Source: Allobosea lupini (GTDB taxonomy: Bacteria; Pseudomonadota; Alphaproteobacteria; Rhizobiales; Beijerinckiaceae). From it: 64,000 nucleotides of DNA. Numbering within the stretch: the stretch's first letter is position 1; each line of letters opens with the position of its first letter. Where the stretch lies: contig NZ_FOAN01000008.1 of assembly GCF_900109525.1 (NCBI RefSeq), positions 1-64,000 of the forward strand, written 5' to 3'. Of this stretch, positions 43,195 through 51,307 are shown one piece after another. The notes below the pieces were generated by a model. The model worked only from the letters and a program-made list of their open reading frames with translations. It had not been told where the DNA came from and did no database searches. The translations under genes and the position numbers were made by a program.

Positions 43195-43284
43195 GTTGCA
43201 CTCAAGGGCAGAGGGTGGATAGGCTAGCGTCACTATGCGCGATTGCGAATAAAACCGGAAACTGGTCGAATCCGGCTCACGCTC

Positions 43285-44116
43285 GCCATCGATTCGCCTG
43301 TCCTCACCACGCCCTATCTCGACGCGCTGAATTCGGCGCAGCGCCGCGCCGTCACCCACGGCGTCGGCAGCGATCTCGCCTCGCCCCTGCTGGTGATCGC
43401 GGGCGCGGGAAAGACCAATACGCTGGCGCATAGCGTCGCGCATCTGATCGTCACTGGCGCCGATCCGCGCCGCATCCTGCTGATGACCTTCTTGCGCCGC
43501 GCAACCGCCGAGATGACGACGCGCGTCGAGCGCATTGCCCACTAGATGGGGGAGGGCGCGAGCGTGATGACCGACGCGCTGAGCTGGGCCGGCACCTTCC
43601 ACGGCCTTGGAGCAAGGATGCTGCGCGACCATGCCGACCAGATCGGCCTCGATCCTGCCTTCACATCCATGACCGCGAGGATGCGGCCGATCTGATTAAT
43701 CTGGTGCGGCACGAGCTCGGCTTCTCGAAGACTGAAACGCGCTTTCCGGCCAAGGGCACCTGCCTGGCGATCTACTCGCGCTGCGTCAACGCCAAGGCCC
43801 CAATCGAGACCGTGCTAATCCGGTCCTTTCCCTGGTGCGTCGCCTGGGCGGCAGAACTGCGCGAGTTGTTCGCGGCCTATGTCGAGGCCACGCCGGCAGG
43901 ATGTGCTTGATTACGACGATCTGCTGCTCTACTGGGCCCAGACCATGTGCGACCCCGATCTCGCCGCCGGTATCGGCGCGCGCTTCGATCACGTCATGGT
44001 GGACGTGTATCAGGACACCAACCGGCTGTAATCATCGATCCTGCTGGCGCTGAAACCGCGGCCCGGAAGGAATAGATCGACTGCGCGTCGTCGCCGACCA
44101 CGGTGAGGCCGCGGCC
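43285..44116 (+). pseudogene. Decayed UvrD/Rep-type helicase gene with an inverted segment
   Basis: The stretch reads as the first third of a UvrD-like helicase in pieces: YLDALNSAQRRAVTHGVG, then LLVIAGAGKTNTLAHSVAHL, where the P-loop has lost two residues (normally AGAGSGKT). A stop codon follows at about 43543. Further pieces in other frames are WAGTFHGLGARMLRDHAD, LDYDDLLLYWAQ and VMVDVYQDTNRL (motif II region, normally VDEYQDTN). Motif III (GRGLTVVGDDAQSIYSF) is present on the opposite strand at about 44060-44115, so a short segment is inverted. The remaining two thirds of the gene are absent. Confidence 0.8.
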
Positions 44117-44432
44117 ATCGGGTGGGCGCTTGAAAAGCGCCGGAACGCGCACGGTGAAACTGCGCGGTCGCGCGAGGGCCGTGACGTTTCACGTCTTCGA
44201 CCCACCTAACATCGAGGACATGCTCGATGGGGACCGTCCAGTCGTCTGGCGTGGGGACGATGCGCGTGTGGCGGCCGAAAACCGACGGCGTGCGGCTCGC
44301 AAAGCGGCTCTGGCGCGTGCCGCCAAGCATCAAGATAGGAAGGTGAGCGAGACGGAAGGCAACAAGGACGACGACGCGCGGGCGCCGTTGGAGGGCTGGG
44401 ATGCGTTCTCGGCCGACGGCCTCCTCCGTTGA
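44103..44432 (+). CDS. Doubtful ORF after the helicase remnant
   Basis: A 109-codon frame with mixed character: VTFHVFDPPNIEDMLDGDRP, an Arg/Ala-rich helical stretch (AAENRRRAARKAALARAAK), then an acidic tail (EGNKDDDARAPLEGWDAF). It may be the end of a real gene joined to the helicase debris, since its first 20 residues come from the inverted helicase segment. There is no ribosome site and no family match I can recall. Confidence 0.25.
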   Translation: MRPRPSGGRLKSAGTRTVKLRGRARAVTFHVFDPPNIEDMLDGDRPVVWRGDDARVAAENRRRAARKAALARAAKHQDRKVSETEGNKDDDARAPLEGWDAFSADGLLR

Positions 44433-44581
44433 AGCCGACCATGACGACAGCTTGCGCGAGGCAATCTTGGCGGTTCTTTAGCGTAGGGGAGTAGGACAGC
44501 GCTGCCTCCACGAGATGACTGGTGGCCGCGGAAAGTTCGTGGGTCCCAAGGATCGAATGGGCCGACCGGCGGTTGACTGAC

Positions 44582-45883
44582 ATGCAGTCGACAACTGACC
44601 TTGCTCCCGATCCCCATATCCTTGTCCTCACGGGTGCCGGACTCCTCATCGCGCTCGTGGCCTGGCTGCCCTTGGCGCTGCAGCGCCTGCCCCTCTCCTT
44701 GCCGATCGTGTGCATAGCCTTGGGAGCGGCGATCTTCTCGCTGCCCTGGGTGACGCTTGATCCCTTGCCGATGCATTATCCCGAGATTACAGAGCGCTTC
44801 TCGGAGTTCGTGGTCATCATCGCCTTGATGGGCGCTGGGCTAAAGCTCGACAGGCTCTTCAGCTTCCGAAAATGGGCGATCACCTGGCGACTGATCGCGA
44901 TCACGATGCCCCTAAGCATCGCTGCGATCATGCTTCTGGCCGGTTGGTGGCTAGGTGTACCATGGGCGATCGCACTCCTCCTTGCAGCCGCGTTGGCACC
45001 GACCGATCCCGTGCTGGCAGCCGACGTCCAGGTCGGCCCGCCGCAATCGGGACAGGAGGACGAGGTGCGCTTCGGACTGACCTCGGAGGCTGGACTGAAT
45101 GACGGCTTCGCCTTCCCCTTCGTCCACCTCGCAATTGCTCTCGCAGCCGCCTCGGCCACGGGCGAGCCGTGGCTGACGGATTGGCTGACCTATAATGTGC
45201 TTTGGGAGATCGGCGCCGGCATAGCCGCCGGTTACGTCATCGGCCGCGCTTTTGGCTGGCTGACCTTTAACGCGCCGGCCAAGACCAAGCTGGCCAAGAC
45301 CGGCGATGGCCTCATCGCGCTCTCGGCGACCTTAGTCTCCTACGGCCTGACCGAACTCATCCATTGCTACGGTTTCCTCGCGGTATTCGTCACGGCGCTG
45401 ACCTTCCGCAACGCCCACCGCGATCACGACTTCCAGCTCGAGATGCATGAGCTGACCGAACAGATCGAGCGCATCGCTATGATGGTTCTGCTGCTGGCGT
45501 TCGGCGGCGCGCTCGTCAGCGGGCTGCTGGCACCCCTTTCTAGAATCGACGTTGTGCTGGCGTTGGTCATCCTTCTCGTCATACGCCCGGTCACAGGACT
45601 GATCGGACTGATCGGTCACGATGCGAACTGGACCGAGAGGCTGACGTTGGCGTTCTTCGGTATCCGGGGGGTCGGCACCATCTACTATCTCGCCTATGGG
45701 CTGAACCACATGGGCGTTGTCGAGGGAGGCGAGCGGCTCTGGGCGATCGTGGGCCTGATCATTCTGATGTCGATCCTGATGCACGGCATAACGGTCACAC
45801 CGGTCATGCGTCTGCTCGACCGTCGCCGGGCGCATGATCCGGATAGGAATGGGGCAAGCACTGGATCCGTCGACGAGACCTGA
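44582..45883 (+). CDS. Cation:proton antiporter (CPA1/NhaP type)
   Basis: A 433-residue membrane protein with about twelve helices. The CPA1 hallmark ALAPTDPVLAADVQVG, with the ion-binding Asp, is present, as are SEAGLNDGFAFPFVHLA and the FFGIRGVGTIYYLAYGL segment. It exchanges sodium or potassium for protons across the inner membrane. The start at ATG 44582 gives a sensible N-terminus before the first helix; the frame is open to 44522 and no strong ribosome site is visible. A conserved-looking inverted repeat (45929-45947) follows the gene. Confidence 0.9.
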   Translation: MQSTTDLAPDPHILVLTGAGLLIALVAWLPLALQRLPLSLPIVCIALGAAIFSLPWVTLDPLPMHYPEITERFSEFVVIIALMGAGLKLDRLFSFRKWAITWRLIAITMPLSIAAIMLLAGWWLGVPWAIALLLAAALAPTDPVLAADVQVGPPQSGQEDEVRFGLTSEAGLNDGFAFPFVHLAIALAAASATGEPWLTDWLTYNVLWEIGAGIAAGYVIGRAFGWLTFNAPAKTKLAKTGDGLIALSATLVSYGLTELIHCYGFLAVFVTALTFRNAHRDHDFQLEMHELTEQIERIAMMVLLLAFGGALVSGLLAPLSRIDVVLALVILLVIRPVTGLIGLIGHDANWTERLTLAFFGIRGVGTIYYLAYGLNHMGVVEGGERLWAIVGLIILMSILMHGITVTPVMRLLDRRRAHDPDRNGASTGSVDET

Positions 45884-45928
45884 TCCCGGCTCAGCGACGC
45901 ACAGGACGCAGCCGATCGCAACGCAACC

Positions 45929-45947
45929 AACGCTAGCCGGTAGCGTT
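45929..45947. repeat. Inverted repeat, possible operator
   Basis: AACGCTA-GCCGG-TAGCGTT, a perfect seven-base inverted repeat with a five-base spacer, 47 bases before the next start codon and 45 bases after the antiporter stop. There is no T-run, so it does not look like a terminator; it may bind a dimeric regulator. Confidence 0.4.
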
Positions 45948-45993
45948 ACAGATCGGGGCGATAGCCACATATGCGGGTTGCGAGTGGGGACCA

Positions 45994-46482
45994 ATGACCA
46001 TGGCCGAACAACTCGAACTCGATGAGCACCGCGCCTTTCAAGAGAAGTACTGGACCGTCCAGCGCTGGGCCTGGGTCGGATACGGCCTCATCATCGTCGC
46101 TGCGCTGCTGGGGCTTTCAGGAGAAGGCGGGTTGTTCGCTCGCGCTCAAATCCAAGTGGCCGGCAATGAGATCAACTACCCCCGTTTCGCGCGCTGGCAG
46201 ACAGAGGACACCATCTCCATCGCGTTCGCCCCAGCGGGGCAAGCCGACCGCAGAATTCTTATATCCCCCGAGTTCGGCAGAAGCATCGCGATCGAAGGGG
46301 CCCAGCCTCAGCCATCGAAATCATTGGCCACGGCGGCTGGCGAAGAGCTGATCGTCCACGTTCCACCTGGCGAACGCGCCAAGGCTAGGATCAGGATCAA
46401 GCCGGACACCCCCGGTATCGTACGCGGTACCGTTTCGATCGACGGCGCGCCCGCGGCCGTGACCCTGATCATTCTACCCTAG
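45994..46482 (+). CDS. Single-span membrane protein with periplasmic domain, unknown function
   Basis: A 162-residue protein with a short cytoplasmic start (LDEHRAFQEKYWTVQRWAW), one membrane helix (about residues 25-45) and a periplasmic beta-rich domain of about 115 residues (ISIAFAPAGQADRRILISPEF, then TAAGEELIVHVPPGERAKAR). It lies nine bases before the DUF421 gene, so the two are co-transcribed and may act together. Family not recognised. Confidence 0.7.
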   Translation: MTMAEQLELDEHRAFQEKYWTVQRWAWVGYGLIIVAALLGLSGEGGLFARAQIQVAGNEINYPRFARWQTEDTISIAFAPAGQADRRILISPEFGRSIAIEGAQPQPSKSLATAAGEELIVHVPPGERAKARIRIKPDTPGIVRGTVSIDGAPAAVTLIILP

Positions 46483-46490
46483 GATCCGTC

Positions 46491-46934
46491 ATGGAAACCG
46501 TTCTTCGCGGCTTTGCGATCTACGTCGTCTTGCTTGTCATCGTTCGGCTGTCGGGGCGCAGGACGCTCGCGCAGATGACGCCCTTCGACCTCGTCCTTCT
46601 GCTGATCATCGCCGAGACCACGCAGCAAGCGCTGTTGGGGGACGATTTTTCGATCACCAACGCGCTTGTTCTGATCGTCACGCTTTTCGGGATCGACATC
46701 GCCCTATCCTATCTCAAGAAGGGATATAGTGGGTTGAGCCTGTTGATCGATGGCACGCCGACAATCCTCTTAAGCCATGGCCAGCCTGACGAGCGCGCGT
46801 TGAGGCGTGCCAGGGTCAGCATCGATGACGTTTTGAAGGCCGCTCGCATCCAACAAGGTCTGGAAAGACAGGATCAAATCAAATTCGCAGTCCTCGAAGC
46901 GAGCGGCGAGATCAGCATCGTACCGAAGGATTAG
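46491..46934 (+). CDS. DUF421/YetF-like membrane protein
   Basis: A 147-residue protein with two to three N-terminal helices and the DUF421 signature (VRLSGRRTLAQMTPFDLVLLLIIAET, then LLIDGTPTILL and RRARVSIDDVLKAAR). Proteins of this family are linked to membrane or envelope maintenance, without a firm mechanism. It follows a single-span membrane protein gene by eight bases. Confidence 0.9.
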   Translation: METVLRGFAIYVVLLVIVRLSGRRTLAQMTPFDLVLLLIIAETTQQALLGDDFSITNALVLIVTLFGIDIALSYLKKGYSGLSLLIDGTPTILLSHGQPDERALRRARVSIDDVLKAARIQQGLERQDQIKFAVLEASGEISIVPKD

Positions 46935-47005
46935 ACGCGGCATCCAGCCTCAGAGCGTCAGCGTGGCTTGATCAGCGCCACCCTGCACCGCTCCAGTTCC
47001 GTCCA

Positions 47006-47314
47006 TCATCCGCGACCGCCGTCGTGAGCGCCAAATTCCGCGAACGCGTCGCGAATTGTGCTCGCTGTCGCGTCATCCTGGATATCGACCGAGACCTCTA
47101 TCGGCCCGGTCAGCTTGGCGTCGGACCGTTCACCCGTGCTCGGCGCAGCAGCATCGCTGTCGGCTCCGGCGGTCTGCTCGCCCGCACTGTTGGCATCTCC
47201 CGCAGGCGCGATGAGGATAAGGCTGCGATCGACGCCATGTTCCTGAACCAGACGCTCCACCGCCATCTCCGCGTCACGTCTCGTCTCGAACAGTCCAGTC
47301 ACATTCGCAGCCAT
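47006..47314 (-). CDS. Small general-stress-type protein
   Basis: A 102-residue protein. The start (VTGLFETRRDAEMAVERLVQEHGVDRSLILIAPAG) has the beta-alpha-beta pattern of GSP17M-like proteins; a disordered Ala/Ser-rich linker follows and then EVSVDIQDDATASTIRDAFAEFGA. It resembles the N-terminal domain of the glycine-zipper protein at 32262-32825 without the membrane segment. Role unknown, probably in stress tolerance. Confidence 0.65.
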   Translation of the reverse strand: MAANVTGLFETRRDAEMAVERLVQEHGVDRSLILIAPAGDANSAGEQTAGADSDAAAPSTGERSDAKLTGPIEVSVDIQDDATASTIRDAFAEFGAHDGGRG

Positions 47315-47419
47315 GACGGGTATCCCTCACGCTTGTGGCAAAGAACCTGAACTAGCGGCAGGCGGGATGGTTCGATGTTGCCATCGGACCAAAAGCATGG
47401 CGTCGAATGACTGCGTCCA

Positions 47420-47803
47420 TCAGGGGCGGTTGGTGCTATGCTGATCGGCCTCGGCGATGGGTAACTGCCAATGCTCCCGGCGATGCACCCATAGCTCGTG
47501 ATCAGGCGTCATCCCCGTCGGGGCTCGATCGAGGCTACCGATACGGATTTCGATCTCGGTGCTGTCGTCGGTTGCGAACAAGGCGCTTCCGCACATGCCA
47601 CAGAAATGGCGTCGGTCAGTCGACCCCGTCCAGCTTCGGGTCTCGCCGCTTACTGTCACGGCGGCTTGGTCCCAAACCGCATAGGCCATGAATGCCGACC
47701 CCGTCTCCTTGCGGCAGGTCAGGCAATGGCACAGTCCGGTCCGGATCGGCTCGCCCGCCAGTTGAAACCGGACCTCGCCGCAGCAGCCACCCTCAAGTTC
47801 CAT
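47420..47803 (-). CDS. GFA-family zinc protein
   Basis: A 127-residue member of the GFA (glutathione-dependent formaldehyde-activating-like) family. The zinc ligands are seen in EGGCCGEVRF, CHCLTCRKETGSAF and FCGMCGSALF. Most family members other than Gfa itself have no known reaction. ATG 47803 was chosen because the MELEGGCCGEVRF start matches the family; the frame is open 18 codons upstream. Confidence 0.88.
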   Translation of the reverse strand: MELEGGCCGEVRFQLAGEPIRTGLCHCLTCRKETGSAFMAYAVWDQAAVTVSGETRSWTGSTDRRHFCGMCGSALFATDDSTEIEIRIGSLDRAPTGMTPDHELWVHRREHWQLPIAEADQHSTNRP

Positions 47804-47853
47804 CCGCTCGAATCCCTTCTTGAGGTGATGTCGCGCGCCAACGCGTGCACGCC

Positions 47854-48120
47854 TCACCTCAGCTGGCTGTCCTTGCTACCGCGGCGGTTGTAAGCACTCA
47901 TGGAGGCGGGCGCGTCACGCGTGGATTGGCAGTCGACGCAGGTGCGGACACCTGGCATCGCTTGCCTGCGCGCTTCGGGAATCTCCTCGCCGCAGCTCTG
48001 ACAGTGGATCTCGCCCGGCCCCGAGGGAAGGCGCGACCGTGCGAGACGCACAGCGTCGCTGATGCTGTCGTCGATCTGATCCTGAACCGCTCCGTCTGGA
48101 GCCCACCCGCTCGCCATCAT
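47854..48120 (-). CDS. DksA/TraR-type zinc finger protein
   Basis: An 88-residue protein with a four-cysteine zinc finger (CQSCGEEIPEARRQAMPGVRTCVDCQ), the C-terminal domain of DksA/TraR proteins. The N-terminal part is a short helix instead of the full coiled coil, so it is of the small TraR type that can enter the RNA polymerase secondary channel. The ATG (48120 or 48117) lies behind a perfect two-way EcfG-type promoter, so it is likely stress-induced. Confidence 0.85.
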   Translation of the reverse strand: MMASGWAPDGAVQDQIDDSISDAVRLARSRLPSGPGEIHCQSCGEEIPEARRQAMPGVRTCVDCQSTRDAPASMSAYNRRGSKDSQLR

Positions 48121-48165
48121 CTCGTCCCTTCCGCCTCTCGATCACTGATCTGTCATCACAAATCT

Positions 48166-48193
48166 GGAACGGCGAGGTGGACCCATGCGTTCC
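48166..48193. promoter_or_regulatory. Perfect palindromic two-way EcfG-type promoter
   Basis: The plus strand has GGAAC (48166-48170), 17 bases, then CGTT (48188-48191), facing the Tat-exported SDR gene at 48226. The minus strand has GGAAC (48189-48193), 17 bases, then CGTT (48168-48171), facing the DksA-like gene at 48120. Both directions match the EcfG consensus exactly, and the boxes overlap at each end. Confidence 0.75.
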
Positions 48194-48225
48194 AAGGCCA
48201 TCCCCAAAATGCATAGGATTCGGCA

Positions 48226-49221
48226 ATGGCTCACGATTCGAACTCCATCTCCCGGCGCAAACTGGTCGGCGCCGCGGGCACGGGTCTGGCGTTGGCCGCC
48301 GCCGCGACGGGCGCGCAAGCCCAAGCGCCAACGACTGCTGCGCCGATGAGCGATCCGACGACCAAATATCCCAAGCCGCCCTTCCAGAAGCAGTCCCAGC
48401 CCTGGCCGGGCCTCGCCAGCAAGATGGAGCCCCGGCCGGATCATGGCGAGACGAGCTACAAAGGTTCCGGTCGGCTGGCAGGCAAGAAGGCCCTGATCAC
48501 TGGCGGCGATTCCGGCATGGGACGGGCGGCCGCCATCGCCTATGCCCGCGAAGGCGCCGACGTCGCGATCAACTACCATCCCGATGAGGAGCCCGATGCG
48601 CGCGAGGTGGTCGCGCTGATCAAAGCGGCGGGCCGCAAGGCGGTGGCACTGCCGGGCGATCTGAGGGATCCGGCCTTCTGCGCCAAGCTCGTTACTGACG
48701 CTGTCGCAGGGCTTGGCGGGCTGGATATCGTCGTCAACAACGCGGCCCGCCAGCAGACCAACGCCTCGATCCTCGACATCACAAACGACGAGTTCGACTG
48801 GACGATCAAGACGAACATCTACGCGCCGTTCTGGATCATCAAAGCCGCGCTACCCCATCTGAAGCCAGGCGCTGTGATCATCGGCACGACCTCCGAGCAG
48901 GCGACGAATCCGTCGGCTGACCTCTACGACTATGCGCAGACCAAGGCCGCAACGACGAACTATGTGCTCTCTCTCGCCAAGCAGCTCGGCAAGAAGGGCA
49001 TCCGCGTGAATGGCGTCGCGCCCGGCCCGATCTGGACGCCATTACAGGTCAGCGGTGGTGCGACGGACGAGAAGCTCGAAAAATTCGGGGGGATGACGGC
49101 TCTCGGGAGGCCGGGCCAGCCGGCCGAATTGGCTTCGATCTATGTTCAGCTTGCGGCGGAAGACGCCAGCTTCACGACCGGCGGGATCTACAATGCCCAT
49201 GGTGGTGGCACGGTGAGCTGA
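48226..49221 (+). CDS. Tat-exported short-chain dehydrogenase (YghA-like)
   Basis: A 331-residue SDR with a twin-arginine leader (SISRRKLVGAAGTGLALAAA, cleavage after AQAQA). After a linker typical of YghA/Gs39-type stress dehydrogenases (KYPKPPFQKQSQPWPG), the SDR core shows TGGDSGMGRA for cofactor binding, NNAARQ, and the active Tyr-Lys pair in YAQTK. Export with bound cofactor fits Tat use. It sits behind a perfect EcfG-type promoter. Substrate unknown; relatives reduce aldehydes or oxidise sugars. Confidence 0.9.
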   Translation: MAHDSNSISRRKLVGAAGTGLALAAAATGAQAQAPTTAAPMSDPTTKYPKPPFQKQSQPWPGLASKMEPRPDHGETSYKGSGRLAGKKALITGGDSGMGRAAAIAYAREGADVAINYHPDEEPDAREVVALIKAAGRKAVALPGDLRDPAFCAKLVTDAVAGLGGLDIVVNNAARQQTNASILDITNDEFDWTIKTNIYAPFWIIKAALPHLKPGAVIIGTTSEQATNPSADLYDYAQTKAATTNYVLSLAKQLGKKGIRVNGVAPGPIWTPLQVSGGATDEKLEKFGGMTALGRPGQPAELASIYVQLAAEDASFTTGGIYNAHGGGTVS

Positions 49222-49269
49222 CAAATCCTCAATCGGGCCAGCCGCGCGGAATCCGTTGCGCTGCGCTCT

Positions 49270-50175
49270 CTAATCAGTGTTGCCGGCGGCGGCCGCAACC
49301 CGGAGCTTTTCAACCAGGAGACTGGCAGGAAGCGACAATCCCCTGTTCCTTATCGAGATGACAAATTGGCGGCAGGCCCAGGAGTCGGTTAGCGGGACAA
49401 CCGTCAGACCCAGCGCCTGCTGAACGGCGCGCGCTTCCTCGCCGGGGACGATGGCGACAGCCAGTCCAGCGGCGACGATCCGGTAGGCAGCATCCACCGT
49501 CGACACCTGGATCCGGTGGATCAGCTGCTTTCCGGCAGCTCCTGCAGCACTCCGTTGTCGCTGCTGCAAGATGCTGCGAGCCAGGATATCGACGTGCTCG
49601 TAGTCCAGAGTCTCGATGAAGGCGACCGCGTCGCGGTTAGCAAGCGGGTGCCCCTCGGGTACCACGACGGCGAGGTGATCCCGGTGATAGGGAAAGACGG
49701 TCAGATCCCGGAAATCCACCGCATCCCAGCAAACGCCGATATCGGCTCGTCCCTCTTCGACGCCCCTCACAACCTCCCAGATTTCCCGCTCCTCCATGCT
49801 CACTCGGACGTCGCGGTAAATCTTGGCGAAGCGGCCGATGTCATTGGGTAGGAACTGGGCGAGCGCCGACTTGCTGCCGAAAACGCGAACCTGGCCCTGC
49901 ACGCCCTGCGCAAAGGCGCCGAGCTCCGATTTGATCCGGTCCAGCATCTGCAGCGACTCCCGCGCATAGCGCCAGAGCGCCTCGCCCGCGGCCGTGACCG
50001 TCACGCCTCGACGACCACGCTCAAACAATCTGACGCCGGCTTCGCTTTCCATCTGGGCGAGGCGCTTGCTTATCGCCGAGGGCACGATCGCTTCCCTCTG
50101 GGCGGCGGCCGCGATGTTGCCCTCCTCGCAGACAGCGACGAACAGGCGCAAGGATACGGGGTCGAAACTGCGCAT
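49270..50175 (-). CDS. LysR family regulator
   Basis: A 301-residue LysR regulator: DPVSLRLFVAVCEEGNIAAAAQREAIVPSA is the helix-turn-helix and the rest is the effector-binding domain. It is divergent from the Bug binding-protein and tarD genes across 131 bases, so it most likely responds to tartrate or a related hydroxy acid and controls those genes. The convergent neighbour is the exported SDR. Confidence 0.9.
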   Translation of the reverse strand: MRSFDPVSLRLFVAVCEEGNIAAAAQREAIVPSAISKRLAQMESEAGVRLFERGRRGVTVTAAGEALWRYARESLQMLDRIKSELGAFAQGVQGQVRVFGSKSALAQFLPNDIGRFAKIYRDVRVSMEEREIWEVVRGVEEGRADIGVCWDAVDFRDLTVFPYHRDHLAVVVPEGHPLANRDAVAFIETLDYEHVDILARSILQQRQRSAAGAAGKQLIHRIQVSTVDAAYRIVAAGLAVAIVPGEEARAVQQALGLTVVPLTDSWACRQFVISIRNRGLSLPASLLVEKLRVAAAAGNTD

Positions 50176-50306
50176 GAAGCCTCCCGCGGAGTTTTACAGC
50201 CATCTCCAAATGGAACGGCTTTGATGAATAATGACCACGCCAGAGGTGGCTGATATTGCCTTTGGCTCGCTCTATCGTCCCGTCAACCAAAAACGGGAAG
50301 GCAACG

Positions 50307-51272
50307 ATGGCGAAACTGGCTCTTGGCATGTTGCTGGCGACGGCGATCGCGACGCCAGCTGCGGCGCAGAATTATCCATCACGGCCGATCACGATGATCG
50401 TTCCCTTTGCCGCTGGGGGGCCGACCGACACGGTCGCTCGTGTGACCGCGGAAACAATGGGCCGCATTCTCGGCCAGAACATCATCGTCGAAAATGTGGC
50501 CGGCGCCGGCGGCACGACCGGCAGTCATCGCGCCGTCCGCTCCGATCCCGACGGCCACACCATCCTGCTCAATCATCTCGGACTGGCGACGGCCGTCACG
50601 CTCTATCGCAAGCTGCCTTTCGATCCGACGGCCGATCTCAGGCCCGTCGGGGTCGTCTCGGATGCCAGCATGGCGATCATCGCCCGGCCGGGATACCAGC
50701 CTGAATCGCTCGCGGATCTGATCAAGGACGTCAAAACGCGCGGGCAGGATATGACCTTTGCCCATTCGGGCCTGGGCGCCTCCTCGCAACTCTGCGGACT
50801 GCTGTTCATGGCGGCCGTGGACAAAAAGCTCACTCAGGTGCCTTTCCGGGGCGGCGGGCCGGTGCTGCAGGCGCTGCTAGCGAACCAGGTCGACCTTGGC
50901 TGCGAGCAGGCCACCACTGCCGCGCCCCAGCTGCAGTCGAAGAGCATCAAGGGCTATGCTGTCACGAGCACGCACCGCATCCCTGCGCTTCCCGATGTGC
51001 CCACCGTCGGCGAAGGCGGTCTTCCCAACATGGACATCAGCGTGTGGCACGGCCTTTTCGTACCTGCGAAGACCCCTGACTCCGTAATTCAGACGTTGAC
51101 GGCAGCGTTGGCGAAGGCTCTGCAGGACCCCACGCTCGCCAGACGCTTCATTGACATCAGCACCGCACCGACGCCGGAAAAAGCCACCCCGCACTCCCTG
51201 GCGCAGACCCTGAAAAGCGACATTGGCCGCTGGCGTCCGCTCATCCAGGCCGCCGGTCAGTTCGCCGACTGA
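50307..51272 (+). CDS. Tripartite tricarboxylate transporter binding protein (Bug family)
   Basis: A 321-residue periplasmic protein with a Sec signal (cleavage after AAAQ, near residue 21). NYPSRPITMIVPFAAGGPTDTVAR is the standard Bug start with the two binding loops, and NVAGAGGTTGSHRAVRSDPDGHT follows. Family members bind small acids for TctAB-type uptake. No TctA or TctB gene is next to it, so the membrane partner must be elsewhere, or the protein senses instead. It precedes tarD by 35 bases. Confidence 0.92.
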   Translation: MAKLALGMLLATAIATPAAAQNYPSRPITMIVPFAAGGPTDTVARVTAETMGRILGQNIIVENVAGAGGTTGSHRAVRSDPDGHTILLNHLGLATAVTLYRKLPFDPTADLRPVGVVSDASMAIIARPGYQPESLADLIKDVKTRGQDMTFAHSGLGASSQLCGLLFMAAVDKKLTQVPFRGGGPVLQALLANQVDLGCEQATTAAPQLQSKSIKGYAVTSTHRIPALPDVPTVGEGGLPNMDISVWHGLFVPAKTPDSVIQTLTAALAKALQDPTLARRFIDISTAPTPEKATPHSLAQTLKSDIGRWRPLIQAAGQFAD

Positions 51273-51307
51273 ACCCAGCCGATCTCCTCCCATAGGAAGC
51301 CATTTTA

